Positions 1-10,876 of a DNA stretch of 64,000 bases are shown here, piece by piece; positions within the stretch are counted from its first letter, which is position 1, and each line of letters begins with the position of its first letter. The stretch is from positions 169,046,927 to 169,110,926 of the forward strand of contig CM042691.1 in assembly GCA_023614405.1 (NCBI GenBank). The letters run 5' to 3'. A program made the position numbers and the translations under genes. Source of the stretch: Avena insularis. Its lineage: Eukaryota; Streptophyta; Magnoliopsida; Poales; Poaceae. The notes under the pieces are model-generated. The model saw nothing but the letters and a program-made list of their open reading frames with translations. It did not search any database and had not been told where the DNA came from.

Positions 1-45
1 GACGATGATGATGAGGATGATGAGTACACCGACTCCGAGGACTAG
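1..45 (+). CDS. C-terminal tail of an acidic ORF upstream of gypsy-1 gag (partial)
   Basis: Frame 1 reads an Asp/Glu run and then Tyr-Thr-Asp-Ser-Glu-Asp before a TAG stop at 43-45; the rest lies left of the window. It ends about 240 bases before gypsy-1 gag. The same arrangement occurs in gypsy-2, where an ORF with an acidic tail (15898-16893) lies between the 5' LTR and gag. I therefore read this as the end of the equivalent upstream ORF. Its function is unknown. With only 14 residues visible, identity rests on position and composition. Confidence 0.45.
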   Translation, partial: DDDDEDDEYTDSED

Positions 46-282
46 TAGCACTTGAGCACTAGCGTTAGTGAGTTATATTCGGTCCCACTATATCGTAGTT
101 TCCAGAATGGTTCTTAAAACCATCTGTTTGCCTTTGTTGTGGTGTGTGTTTGTATCGTGTGCTATGAGTGAATGAATGAAAAGCAAGTTGCTAGAAAAAT
201 ATGAGTCAAACTTTAAAAAAATTTAACCACCTCCGAACCTTAGAAATTTCCCTCTTTTCTCATGATCTATCTCAATCTTCAG

Positions 283-454
283 ATGCCTCGCGGAGGAAGC
301 GGATCATCCCCGGACCCAATGTTGCAGATCTTGCAAATGTTGGTTTCTGACCGCGAAGCTGAAAGAGCCGAACGTCAAGACAACCTAGCCACCCTTCAAC
401 ACATAGCTCAGATGGCCAACAACAATCAAGGCCACGGAAATCAGGACAACCATG
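283..454 (+). pseudogene. gypsy-1 gag, N-terminal part
   Basis: The ORF starts at the ATG at 283, with MPRGGSG as its first residues. An ATG 21 bases upstream (262) is also in frame. The segment has a Gln/Leu-rich helix followed by an Asn/Gln/His-rich stretch, matching in position the start of gypsy-2 gag. After 57 codons it is cut by the CACTA element at 455. The frame resumes after 5371, where a TAG soon follows (5389-5391). Gag forms the retrotransposon particle and packages its RNA; this copy cannot do so. Confidence 0.8.
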
Positions 455-507
455 CACTACAAGAAATGTGTCAACCTATGACCTTTTGATAGTGATTGTG
501 GACAAAA

Positions 508-630
508 TCGTCACAGAGTTATGACGATTCTGTACCAGATCGTCATGAGCCATTTGGTAGGGAGAAAACCTTATTAAACTATGATGATGTAACTAAAAAA
601 TGTCGTTATTTCTGTGGACAAAATCGTCAT
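508..630. repeat. CACTA left subterminal repeats
   Basis: The 8-base motif ATGACGAT or its complement occurs at 521-528, 539-546 and 623-630, with a one-base variant near 508. Subterminal repeats of this kind are the usual binding sites for CACTA transposase-associated proteins; that role is inferred from the superfamily. Confidence 0.75.
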
Positions 631-734
631 AAGCGCTAGACAGATAGAGATAAAAGCGAAGGGCAATATCGACCATTGGATGTGATCAAAATGAACGGAT
701 CAGATGATGATTTGTAGAAACCTGTTGTTGACTG

Positions 735-1215
735 ATGACCTGGCACCCATCATGCTCACACCTGGAACCCTTATCTAACCCTAACCTTATCTCTCCTAGC
801 CGCCACAACGCGCCCATCTCGGCTCGCCAGATCCAATCCAAGCCGCCGCTGATTCTCTCTTCCCTACACCGCCGTCTGCCTCTATCCCCGCTGCCAACTC
901 CTCTGTTCTTCTCACCCCATCGCCAACCCTCTCCCGTCGCAGCCATCATGCTCTCTTCCCCCGCACTCTTTCCCTCCAAATCTAGCCTTCGTCTCACCCT
1001 CGCCACCTTGACCTTGAGGTTTCTCCACGGCTTTGTGGCGGCGAAATTCGTCCTCCCATGGCCAAATCGATGCTCCCTGCGGCTCCTTGAATCGTTGACC
1101 ACTTCTCCCCGCTGTTGTCCTCGAGGTGCTGGATGCCGCCGCCAATGAGTTCGTCCCCCATCGATCCCCTCCCCATCTCGTTCCTCATCAACACCGGCGA
1201 CATCGGCACGGTATG
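735..1215 (+). other. Captured GC-rich 5' exon-like segment inside the CACTA
   Basis: This C/T-rich stretch resembles a grass 5' UTR plus first exon. From the ATG at 1146 a short frame reads MSSSPIDPLP and runs to a possible splice donor (gtatgt at ~1213); a plausible acceptor (ttacag) lies near 1297. A frame open from 735 to 1148 is low-complexity Ser/Pro/Leu and probably not a real protein. The segment directly precedes the DEL-like exons and may be the 5' part of the same captured locus or a separate one. I do not recognise a protein family here. Confidence 0.35.
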
Positions 1216-1379
1216 TTGGAATTGATTAACTAGCCTCGGATTTTTTCTGTATTTGTTTTCATCTAGTTCTCTAACTTAATAGCCACCTCGTTACAGGCAT
1301 GGAGCGACAGTGGGGGCTCCACACTGCTAGCCGCGCGTCCCAGTGACCATGTCCCTGCTTGATCCCGAGGACGTCCTTG

Positions 1380-2380
1380 ACGGCTACTTCCCGGATCCAC
1401 AGTTCTGCTGGGTCTCCTCTGCTCCAAGTGAGTGAGATCCGCTGCGGCCCTAGCACGTTCCGGAGATCCGCGTTTCCCCTTTCCTTACCGAATTCTTGAT
1501 TTGCCTCGCAGCTTCGTGGGCTTGTATGACCGGGACGACGTGGAGTCCATCGGCCTGGACGACGCGGCCAAGCGCCTATGCGTCGAGAGGCGACGGATCT
1601 ACGACATTTTCAACGTGCTTGAGAGCATCGGGGTCAGTTCTTGTTTTCTTTCTTGTTTATTCTTTTGCCTGTTCTCTTGTATAGATGACTTCTTGGTCCG
1701 TCTTCATCGATGGGGTTTTAACTTCTACTTCTTATAATCCCGTGTGAGAACTGAAGATCCTTGTGAGGAAGGCCAAGAACCGATACTCCTGGATAGGCTT
1801 CGTAGGGGTCCCAATGGCACTGCGAGAACTCAAGGTTTGCATCTACATTTCCCATGACATAATTCAACCAAGAACAACCAATCCAATCCATCTCAAGCAT
1901 GTCCATTGTCTCCCTTTATTTGCTCACCAGGAGAGGGCATTAAGAGAGAAGTCTGGCCTAGCTCCTCTGCCGGTGGAGGAGCACTCTGCTGCCAATGTAT
2001 GATTTGTTACTCTGCATCTTGTCTTTGAAACTATCAAAGTACTATTGGTGCAGAATGTAGTTCCTGACTATTCTGTTCTCCATTTGATGTTGTAAAGATG
2101 TCCGATGACGAAGACGATGATAAGTTGGGTGATCCCGAGGGCGACACTGAGAGTGAAAAGCTGAGCCAGACTGTTGACAATCCTTCTGACAAGCCTGATG
2201 CACCTCGCTGCCGGCTTAGATCTGGTATAGCTGCTTATCTATTTTAATGTTGGTGTCTTCAGTCACATATTTTGTCATGTCAGGCTTAGAATTTTGGTTG
2301 TTTTATTTTCAGATCATAGGAAGGAGAAGTCACTTGGGTTGCTGACACAAAATTTTGTGAAGCTGTTCCTCACCACGGAG
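1380..2380 (+). pseudogene. DEL: Captured atypical E2F (DEL/E2Fe-like) gene fragment, six exons
   Basis: Exons read with matching phases and GT-AG introns: part of exon 1 to 1427, then 1512-1632, 1757-1834, 1931-1996, 2098-2224 and 2313-2380. Exon 2 encodes the first winged-helix domain ([16 protein letters not shown], then [13 protein letters not shown]). Exon 3 continues with RKAKNRYSWIGF. Exon 5 is an acidic linker, and exon 6 starts the second DNA-binding domain (EKSLGLLTQNFVKLF). Two E2F-type domains without a dimerisation partner mark the DEL/E2F7-8 group, which represses cell-cycle and endocycle genes. Exon 1 is out of frame with an upstream stop, and everything after the start of the second domain is missing. 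Introns are retained, so capture was at DNA level rather than by retrocopying. Confidence 0.85.
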
Positions 2381-3737
2381 GTTTGAAATTCTGTAGAATT
2401 TCTTTATTTCTGTTTTTAAGATTCATGGTGAGTGGAACTGTGGTTGATTGGTATGAAATCTGTTCATCAAGCAAGTTTCTCTAGATTCGCTTCCAGTGTT
2501 TTGTGATTTTCTGGTTGAGTTAATGGTTGTTTTAGTAGTTAGTATTGTTGATTGGGACTAGTAGTTGATAAGCAGAATTTTGGTGGTAGCTGGAGTCTTG
2601 CATCGATGGGATCTGGTATGTGCAACACGATGGGGGCAAGCCCAAGCCATTTTTGACCAAAGCATGGTAGCTCACGGGAGTGGATTTGGCTGTAAGAAGG
2701 GAGCATGGCTGTAAGAAGGGAGTGGATTTGCAATTGCATCTTGTTTACCTGATGTTCACCTTGCTAAATTAGCTTATTCTTTGACTTGCTGTTATGCTAC
2801 ATGTCTAATTAGATGAAATATGTAGAATATGGTCAAGTTCTACTAGTTGCAGATCTAATGGGTTCGGTTGTTGGTGTCAATCGCCGATAAAGATAGTGTT
2901 GTATGCTTTGCACTAGGTTGATTCCAATCTTGAGGAACCTGCTCCTGCTCCTATGTTTTTGGATGGGGCTCGTGTAGCGATTGAATTCTAGTGGTTGATA
3001 TCTGATCTTATGATGTGAGTCTGGTTGCTTAGATGTTCCAGTCGCTCATTGATCTTTTTTGTGTTACTTCTTCATGCATGATTACCTTGTGTGGCCCTGA
3101 TTAGAATCTGGTTTTTGCTGCAGGGTTGGATGGATGAAGATATTAAGGTTTTTATGTAGATTATTGAAGTTATGCTTTGGATTATTGTGGTGTCGTTCCC
3201 ATTTGTACATTATTGAAGTGTTGGTGTGCGAATAAGTTCTCATCTATTCTTTGTGATGGCTGATGGTTAATCTAATATGGGCCATGCCCAGGATCATTCT
3301 GATTGGTCTGATACAACTATTTTTGTGTCAAATTTCTTTCTAATATCCTAAATTCTTCTTTGATGTTAAATCATGTCAGTTCTCTAGATTTTTTATGTCC
3401 ATTCTAGGCTGTTGTATGCATATGTAATACTAACATTACACTCTACAAGTCACATTCATTAGTCAGTCTTGATTGCTGAGTTATGGGCATGGTCTATTTT
3501 CAATATTGCTGGAAGTAGGCAATTAGTACTGATAAGATAATTAAGTACTGGCATATGTGTTGTCAGGCAGATGCTTGGTATGGTGTCATTGAATTCTATC
3601 ACTAAATCCATTGAATAGGTGGTATGGTGTTTGTTTGCTTTTAGTATCTAGTACCTCATGCGTGTTTAGATGACACATTTACATGAAAAAATTATATGTT
3701 CAGTGTGCTTTATACTGTAACAATACCTTTTCTATAG
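2381..3737. other. CACTA interior without recognisable gene
   Basis: AT-rich, intron-like sequence follows the last DEL-like exon. I see no convincing coding region, no continuation of the second E2F domain and no transposase signature. It may be the following intron of the captured gene, or filler. Confidence 0.5.
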
Positions 3738-3833
3738 TTGTAACAACTTCGGGCGAACCTTTCAAGTTGTTCGACAACAATGTAGACCATATCTTTAACT
3801 ACTGCCACATCCACCGAATCAACACGAAGTCAG
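3738..3833 (+). pseudogene. Orphan exon-like segment inside CACTA
   Basis: A 96-base open stretch is bounded by a good acceptor (tctatag) and a good donor (CAGgtatct). In phase it encodes 31 residues containing GEPFKLFDNN and HIFNYCHIHRINTKS. Its base composition is more gene-like than its AT-rich surroundings. I do not recognise the family, and it is not an obvious part of the E2F second domain. It may be a second captured gene fragment or a DEL exon I cannot align by eye. Confidence 0.4.
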
Positions 3834-5160
3834 GTATCTACTTGTCCTCTTAAATAGATATGTGCCTGATGCTTTATTACTAGATGCTTGATGCATGTAT
3901 CGTGTGACAAAAATTAGTAAAATTTATTTTCTTGACATATATAGTTACTCTGTTATCTTGCACTGAGTTAACTTGATTAATATTTCTGCCACTGTCTAAT
4001 CATAAGTGCTTGTTACACTGCTTGATATAGTTTGTTTTGTTTAGAGAACCAGATCTGCACTTGTTGCTTGAAGCACATTCATAGTTTACTGCATCATGTC
4101 AATTGTCATTATGTTGTTGACAAAGAGTAGTTAGGTTTGCAATAAGTACATTGTAAAAGAGTCAACAATAAGCTTGGATCTGGGTATGGTAGCTCTCCTA
4201 TTGTACACATTCAAATTTATCCATGGCTAGCCTGATTATCTAGGTGCATTGCCCATCATTCTTTTTTTTACTCTATTGTTTGTTAGCTAGACTAGAGAGG
4301 TAATTTTCCGTTCATTTCTCAATATAGTGTAAGAAAAATCGGTTTCCATTGAATTGTCTTCTCCAGAACACCTATGAGCTGTTGATATCAAACATGCACT
4401 TCAGGATATAGAGATTTAGTGGCTGTTGGAAGATGTATTGATATTGTGCCATGTCCTCTTGTTCATTTTGTATTCATTCCGAGACTCCTGTTATCATATT
4501 CTTGAAGTCAGATATGAACTACACTAACATCCCTCCATTTCCATGAATAGGTAAAGAAAGTCGACTAATAGCCATAGGCATAACCAGCATTTCCTCTCTT
4601 TTACATGAGCTCCGGGCTGAAGATAGAAGAACTGAAGGCTTAATACTTAGCCAAGATTTAATATTCATATTTTTGTGGCCATGGGTGATTTGGACTATGG
4701 AATGTTTGTAATATGTGAATTATGTCTCTGATTGTAATATATCTTGTGTGAATTATGTCTCTGATTGTAATATATGTTACAATTTTGGTTACCATTATTG
4801 AATGTGATTTGAGCTATGCTTAACGAAATATTATTTGTGTAATGATTTTGTGTTCATCCAAATACTACTCTTGGGCTGTTAAAAGGCCACGGCCTGAAAA
4901 AATATTGGTCTGGAGCAGTTTACAATTCCTGGGAAAAATGGTTCGAAATAAAAAAGAGCTGGATAGTAAAAAGGCCATGGCCCTAAAAATAAAAGGCCAA
5001 ACTATTAGGCTTGGCCCATGCAGCAATGAGAATTGATAGGAAAATCTTAATGGACTGAATTGTTGGGCTTGGCCGATATAAATTTTGAAATGGACCGGGC
5101 TGATGCTTTGCCACGTTGGATCGGCCACATGGGATCTGACCTGGCCAGGCCAGTTTGCTC
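3834..5160. other. CACTA right interior, no gene seen
   Basis: AT-rich sequence with no supported gene. A short direct repeat occurs near 4706-4770, where a segment around ATTATGTCTCTGATTGTAAT appears twice. The small ORFs at 4842-5128 look like chance. Confidence 0.5.
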
Positions 5161-5320
5161 ATGACGATTTTGGATCGTCATAACGCTTATGACGATCCAT
5201 TATCGTCATAGAGTATTATGACAGTTTTTATAAAAACATCGTTATAGTTCATTTGCGACGCCCAGCTTTCGACGATCTCAAAATCGTCATAGAATTGTCA
5301 TAAACGGACTACTATGACGA
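5161..5320. repeat. CACTA right subterminal repeats
   Basis: Six copies of the 8-base motif in alternating orientation: 5161-5168, 5174-5181, 5189-5196, 5202-5209, 5283-5290 and 5313-5320. Neighbouring copies form inverted pairs, so the region could fold into hairpins. The same motif marks the left end. Confidence 0.75.
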
Positions 5321-5368
5321 TTCTGTGATGAAAATGGAGGGTCATATATAGCCAGATTCCTTGTAGTG

Positions 5369-6285
5369 ATGGATCTAAGATCAAGAATTTCTAGAACACC
5401 AATCCACATGTTTTCACTAAGTCAGAGGAACCCCTAGATGCAGATGATTGGCTGCAAACAATGGAGAACAATCTGGAAGTCTCCGGAGTGGAAGATAACG
5501 AGAAAGTTATGTTCGCCACCCACTATCTAGCCGGAGATGCAAGAGCATGGTGGAACAGCATTCGTGCAATGACCGGAGGTCAGATGATGACCTGAGAGGA
5601 ATTCAAGGTCAAGTTCAGCAGAACCCATGTGCCACCGGGTTTGATCAAGAGGATGAGAGATGAATTCAGAGAACTGAAGCAAGGAAGGATGACCGTAGTG
5701 GAATACCGTGACAAATTCTTGTCATTAGCTAGGTATGCCCCAGATGAGATCGACACTGAAGCCAAGAAGAAAGAGAGATTCTTGAATGGTCTGCATGATG
5801 AGATGCAGACGGTGTTGGTCAATATCCTCTTTGCTGATATTGAAGCTCTAGTCGACTCTGCCATTCAGATGGAAGGAAAGATCAACCAAGCCAATGAGAA
5901 CCGCAAGCGCTGCATGATGCATCAACCAGGAACCCATCATACCCCAAAGTATCGCCCCAGCCCATCTCCAGGATTTTCCCCGAGAACCAACAGACCCCCG
6001 ATGAACCATCCGACCAATCCCAATCGTGGAAACCCAAGGCCTGGAGGAAACCACAACAACCCCGGCAACTCTAGCAATTTCAACCGTGCACCACCCAAGT
6101 TCAACAACAACAATGCCGCCACCAACACCAACACTGCCCCAAGGACTGGAAGCAATGATGTGCCTGTTGCAGCGAAGGACAAGTCGCAAGTGACTTGTTA
6201 TGAATGTGGAACCAAGGGTCACTACTCCAATGAGTGCCCCAAGAAGAATGCCGCAGCCCCCAATGCAAATGCCCCAACTCAGTAG
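5369..6285 (+). pseudogene. gypsy-1 gag, central and C-terminal part
   Basis: After the CACTA the gag frame continues with the capsid-like core (DADDW, then GDARAWWN), a long basic, Pro/Asn-rich linker, and a CCHC zinc knuckle from the Cys codon at 6196 to about 6237 (CYECGTKGHYSNEC). In-frame stops occur at 5389-5391 (TAG) and 5593-5595 (TGA, where Trp is expected), and a TAG at 6283-6285 separates gag from the protease region. The knuckle retains all four metal ligands. The particle protein cannot be made intact. Confidence 0.88.
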
Positions 6286-7691
6286 AAGCGTCGTGTTCAG
6301 CCCGGAAGAAGGTTTTCCCCAGGGAACTCGCTCAACCGCAATGACCGTCTTTTTCTCATGCATGCTGAAGAAGCCCAGGAAGCGCCAGACATCGTGTTGG
6401 GTATGTTTTCTGTTAACTTAGTACTTGCAAGAGTGTTGTTTGATTCTGGAGCATCGCACTCATTTGTCACTGAAGAATTTGCATGCACTAGTAAGATTCA
6501 ACCAACCAAACTGAAGCATGTTCTGATTGCTCAAATCCCCGGTTCAACCACCAAAGCTAGGCAAATTTGCAAAGCCGTCCCTATTTGAATCCATGGCATA
6601 GATTTTTATGCTAATCTAATAGTACTCGGAACAAAAGGTTTGGAAGTAGTACTAGGAATGGATTGGATGTCCAAACACAAAGGATTAATTGATTGTGCCA
6701 AGAAAGTCATAACCATGACCAGTACAACCGGAGTATGAGTCAAGCATGTGTCTGAAACCTTACCTCGTCAATTCAAGTGCAACAAGAGTATAGCCCAACC
6801 TACCATTGACCAAGTCCGGATAGTCTGTGAATACCCCAATGTATTTCTAGATGTTTTACCCGGTATGCCCCCATATCGAGATATCGAGTTTATCATTGAA
6901 CTAATCCTTGGAACAGGACCCATGGCCCAGAGACCATATAGTATGAACCCATCTGAACTAGCAGAACTGAAGAAGCAACTGGATGCCATGCTGGAAATTG
7001 GATTGATTCAACCAAGTGCGTCACCATGGAGATCACCTGTTTTGTTTGTGGACAAGAAAGATGGAGGTAACCGTTTGTGTACGGATTATCGGAAGTTGAA
7101 TGATGTCACTATCAAGAACAAGTACCCATTGCCAAAGATAGAAGATCTGTTTGACCAGTTGACTGGTGCCAAGGTGTTTTCTAAGATTGATCTTAGAACT
7201 GGCTATCATCAACTCAAGATTCACGCAGAGGATATTCCAAAGACCGCCTTTACCAACAGATATGGATTATACGAGTATACGGTCATGTATTTTGGATTAA
7301 CCAATGCCCCCACTTATTTCATGAATCTCAAGAATAAGATTTTTATGGACTTCCTGGATAAGTTTGTCGTTGTTTTCATCGATGACATTCTGATTTATTC
7401 CAAATAAGAGGAAGAACATGAGCTACACCTAAGGACCATTCTTGGAACCCTTAGAGAGCATCAGTTGTATGCCAAGTTTAGCAAATGTGAATTCTTGTTA
7501 CAGGAGGTAGGATTCCTCGGACACATTGTATCAGCCGAAGGAATTGTCTTTGACCCTACAAAGGTGAAAGATGTCGAAGATTGGCAAGCCCCAACCACTC
7601 AAACCCAAGTTCATGCATTTCTTGGATTAGCGGGATACTACCGCAAGTTCGTAGAAGGATTCTCGAGTATCGCCAGACCCATGACCCAATT
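6286..7691 (+). pseudogene. gypsy-1 pol, protease and reverse transcriptase up to the gypsy-2 insertion
   Basis: The same frame as gag continues into a pepsin-like retroviral protease with the DSGAS active site (codons near 6445). Then come VLGMDWM and the reverse transcriptase: [31 protein letters not shown] and the catalytic [12 protein letters not shown]. Stops fall at 6586-6588, 6736-6738 and 7405-7407. The RT thumb/RNase H linker ([12 protein letters not shown]) is present before the gypsy-2 insertion at 7692, and the coding sequence resumes at 20275. The catalytic aspartates are intact, but the stops make this a pseudogene. Confidence 0.88.
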
Positions 7692-10600
7692 TGTAACACT
7701 GCGGTTCTGAAAAGACCGTGGCTTCTATGTGACATGGCAATCCCTGGATCGGTTCATTGGCCCACAATAGAATAAGATGAATAACATAGCAAAATATCCG
7801 TGTATCATAAATAACGAAGATCCAGAGTACCATTATTACAATAAAATCTTAGCCCAAGGCTAGCTCAAATTATTCAGGTAGCAACATAAAATAAAGCAAA
7901 TTCTCCATTCTTCAAATTGCCCAAAAGTGAACAAGTGCCGAGTGGAGTACCGTGGCCTATATCGATTACTCAGAATCGGAATATCCTGCAACATGAAACA
8001 TAGCAGCCCCGAAGGGTCAATACATGGAATGCATGGCAAGTAGAGCTAATAAAGGAGACAATAATGCTAACATCTACATGCATATTTGGCAAGTGGAGCT
8101 GTGGCTAGCTTGCATTTGCAAATACCTTTGTCCTACTTTCATAAACAGTTTTTGATTTTCTTTGAAAAGATCCCAATTAAGTTAACCCAACAATATTAAA
8201 GCAATTATGAAATTTGAATGAGCGAGAAACATGTCATGGAATCAATATCAAGCAACTCAGATGTCCATAACCGGGGACACGGCTAATCGATTAGATTATA
8301 CACCCTGCAGGAGTTAGTACACTTTACCCATGTGACTTGGCCAGCCCAGCTCGTACCATCACTCTCATTTTGGGTGATGATAGGGAGAAGTCCAAGAAGA
8401 GACCATTCGGGAAGTAGCTCCCCAATCCCGACGCGCACCGGTCCAAACTACCAAAATTCTACATCTCTAGATACGCGGGTTCGGGTTACCACAACCTACT
8501 AAGTCCAACCAACCGCCCATTTTATTATTGGCACATGGTTGTACACGTAAGCTACAAAATAAAGAAGCCAATCATTTTCTCTTGATACCTGGGTGCCTTT
8601 CCGCAATGATACCACCAAAATTTATCAATCCCATCACACCCAGGAGATTCATTGATTAAGTTGTTTTAGTTTTCGCAAACCAACACTTTTAGAAACAACT
8701 TTCAGTGATGTAACCCAGCCCTCGTTCATCATAGCATGGCTAAGCACATCTACCAACGGTGGTTCATCTACAAGGAAGGGCCTACCACATAATAGGACAT
8801 AGCATAGCGATAGTATCATCCTACACATGCATCTACAAAATACACGACAATGCATTAAAAATAGTAGGACAATATCATGAACAAAGTAGCATCTACTTGC
8901 CTTGGTTGTAGCGGCCGGAAGAACAATCCACACACGAGCAAGCGTTGCACTCGTCACAATCTACACGATACAATTGCAATCATAAACAAACAATTCACAA
9001 GCATATGCAACAAAGATGATGCATGAATGCATGCATGGCAAGTGGATTGATGCTACAACAACACCACATAATCCTATTCAGTAAAGCTACTGATTGCATG
9101 CATGGAAAATAGTTTTAGCACAAGGAAAACTATTATGCAAAATATAATGCTCAAAACTAGAGCTAGAAACCAAAAAATTCACTACTGGTAGCTTACTATT
9201 CATAAAATCTTGGAAAAATTCTACTGTATAGGAATTCCTATTTAGGAACAGTACCAATTGGAATTACTCAAAAAAGAATTATAAAACTCCCTGAGTAATT
9301 AAAATACTGCAGAAGGTCACTAAATAGTTTCTGCAAAAGTTTTTACTGTAAGCCTATCCTTTTAATTCATTTTGAGATTCTGCTTGTTCTACTGAATCCA
9401 GGGACATATTATTTGCAATTTTTGGAGTTACAAATCTTTTTATACGGATTAATTACTCCAAAAAGGGCATTAACTCATTTAATTAATCTGGACAAAATCT
9501 TGCTGTAAAAGTGTAAAACAATGATACAGCAAGATTCTACACGACTTACTGAATCTACACATATTTTATTTGCAATTTTTGGCCCAGTAGATTAATTTCT
9601 ACGAATTTTGCAAGTTTCAGCTATTTTCTGCAATTTCTAAATTCATTTTAAAAATCTTTACACATGATCAGCTGACGCTGGCGTCGACGCGGCTGCGACG
9701 TGGCGTCCACGCGGCTGCCACGCGGCACGCCGGTACTGGCCGGTACCGGTTCGGCCGCGGTTCTAATCCTGCGCGTCGAAAATAGATCGGACGGCCGGGG
9801 GAGTTCGTGTCCTCACCTTGGCGGCGAGCGGCGGCTGTCGGCGGCGGTGGGCGCAGACGGTGGCGGCGGCGAGTGCTCCGGCGGTCCCTAGCGAGTGTCA
9901 CGGCGTCTACGGGGTGCGGGGCGTCTCGGCGAGCTCGATGGCGAGGTCGGGGTCGTCGATTTCTTCCTGGAAAGCCGACTGCGAGCAGCCGGAGTAGGCG
10001 GGCGGCGTTGGGTCTCCGGCGAGCAATCAGAGGGGACATCGACGATCCGCGGGGAGGGGAACCAAGTAAGCGCGTGTGATGGATCGAGGGGGAGAGAAGG
10101 AGGGGAACAGGAGGGCCAAGGGGCGACCGCTGTGTCGAGAACCTCGATCTCCGAAGCTCGGCAATGGAGGCGACGGCGGCGGGGTTCATGGCGGCTAGGG
10201 CTTGCGAGACTTGCGAAAGAAACGGAACGAGGCGGAGGAGGGGGTTAAATAATAGGGGTTAGCATGCAGAGAGGAAAGAATCGGCGCCGAATTCGTCGGG
10301 ATTTCCGTTCTGTTGCTGGACTCTAGGGCGAGCACGAGTTCATCCGGAGGAAGAGGAAGGCAGGGTGGGGTCCGCCTGGGCAGCAGGGAGGAGGAGGCGG
10401 AGCGGCTGCTGTGGGGCGCTCTTGGGACAAGGCTGGGCCCTCGGCTGCCCGCTGCGTTGCTATGGCTACTCATGGGAAGGTGCGTGACAGGTAGGGTAGG
10501 CGGGGAAGGTGGGCTGGGCCGGGTAGTTTAGGTTAGCTAGTTTTTTTTGTTCCTTTGCTTTTATTCATTTTGCTTTTCTTATTTCTTTTGTAACTTTTTA

Positions 10601-10855
10601 ATGGGTAAACCAATTGAATTGATTTTTGTCTTCAAATTTTTCTAAAATACCAAGGATCATCCTAGGGTCATTTTTAGCAACAAAAGGTCTATTTCAAACT
10701 AGTGACTCCAAGGGTCCAACTATTCCTCTTTGTAAGAACACTTGAGGCACTTCATCTAGGATTTGAATGCAGGGTTTTGAATTTGACGAGAGATTCATGA
10801 ATGCAGAATGACATGAGTGATATGCAGAACCAAATCTAAAACTTGGGATGTGACA
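7692..10855 (-). repeat. gypsy-2 3' LTR
   Basis: Read on the minus strand it begins TGTCACATCCC and ends GTGTTACA. It contains a GC-rich, CpG-rich block (about 9660-10530 in window coordinates). A possible minus-strand TATA-like box (TATTTAA, 10245-10251) lies beside that block. No real protein is encoded; the Arg-rich open frames in the GC-rich block are shadows of composition. Confidence 0.93.
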
Positions 10856-10876
10856 AGACTAACCCCCTTAAGATGA
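10856..10876 (-). other. gypsy-2 polypurine tract
   Basis: On the minus strand this reads a run around AAGGGGGTTAGTC immediately before the 3' LTR. That is the expected position of the plus-strand DNA primer. Confidence 0.6.

Larger units (their letters stand above)
455..5368. mobile_element. CACTA-superfamily DNA transposon carrying host gene fragments
   Basis: The left end begins CACTACAAGAAAT and the right end finishes ATTCCTTGTAGTG, giving inverted termini of about 12 bases with the diagnostic CACTA. The 3-bp sequence ATG flanks both sides (452-454 and 5369-5371), the target duplication size of this superfamily. Subterminal arrays of an ATGACGAT/ATCGTCAT motif lie at both ends. The element interrupts gypsy-1 gag and is younger than it. 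I see no transposase coding region in its 4.9 kb, so it is non-autonomous. Most of the left half is a captured DEL/E2Fe-like gene fragment (1380-2380). Confidence 0.93.

Noticed and set aside
735..1148. 137-codon frame in the CACTA
   Set aside because: Low-complexity Ser/Pro/Leu composition with an equally long frame on the other strand; it looks like a captured UTR/exon, not a protein of its own.
9668..10531. Arg/Gly/Ala-rich frames on both strands
   Set aside because: They lie in the GC-rich block of the gypsy-2 LTR and recur, with changes, in the other LTR at 19042-19950. They are compositional shadows.
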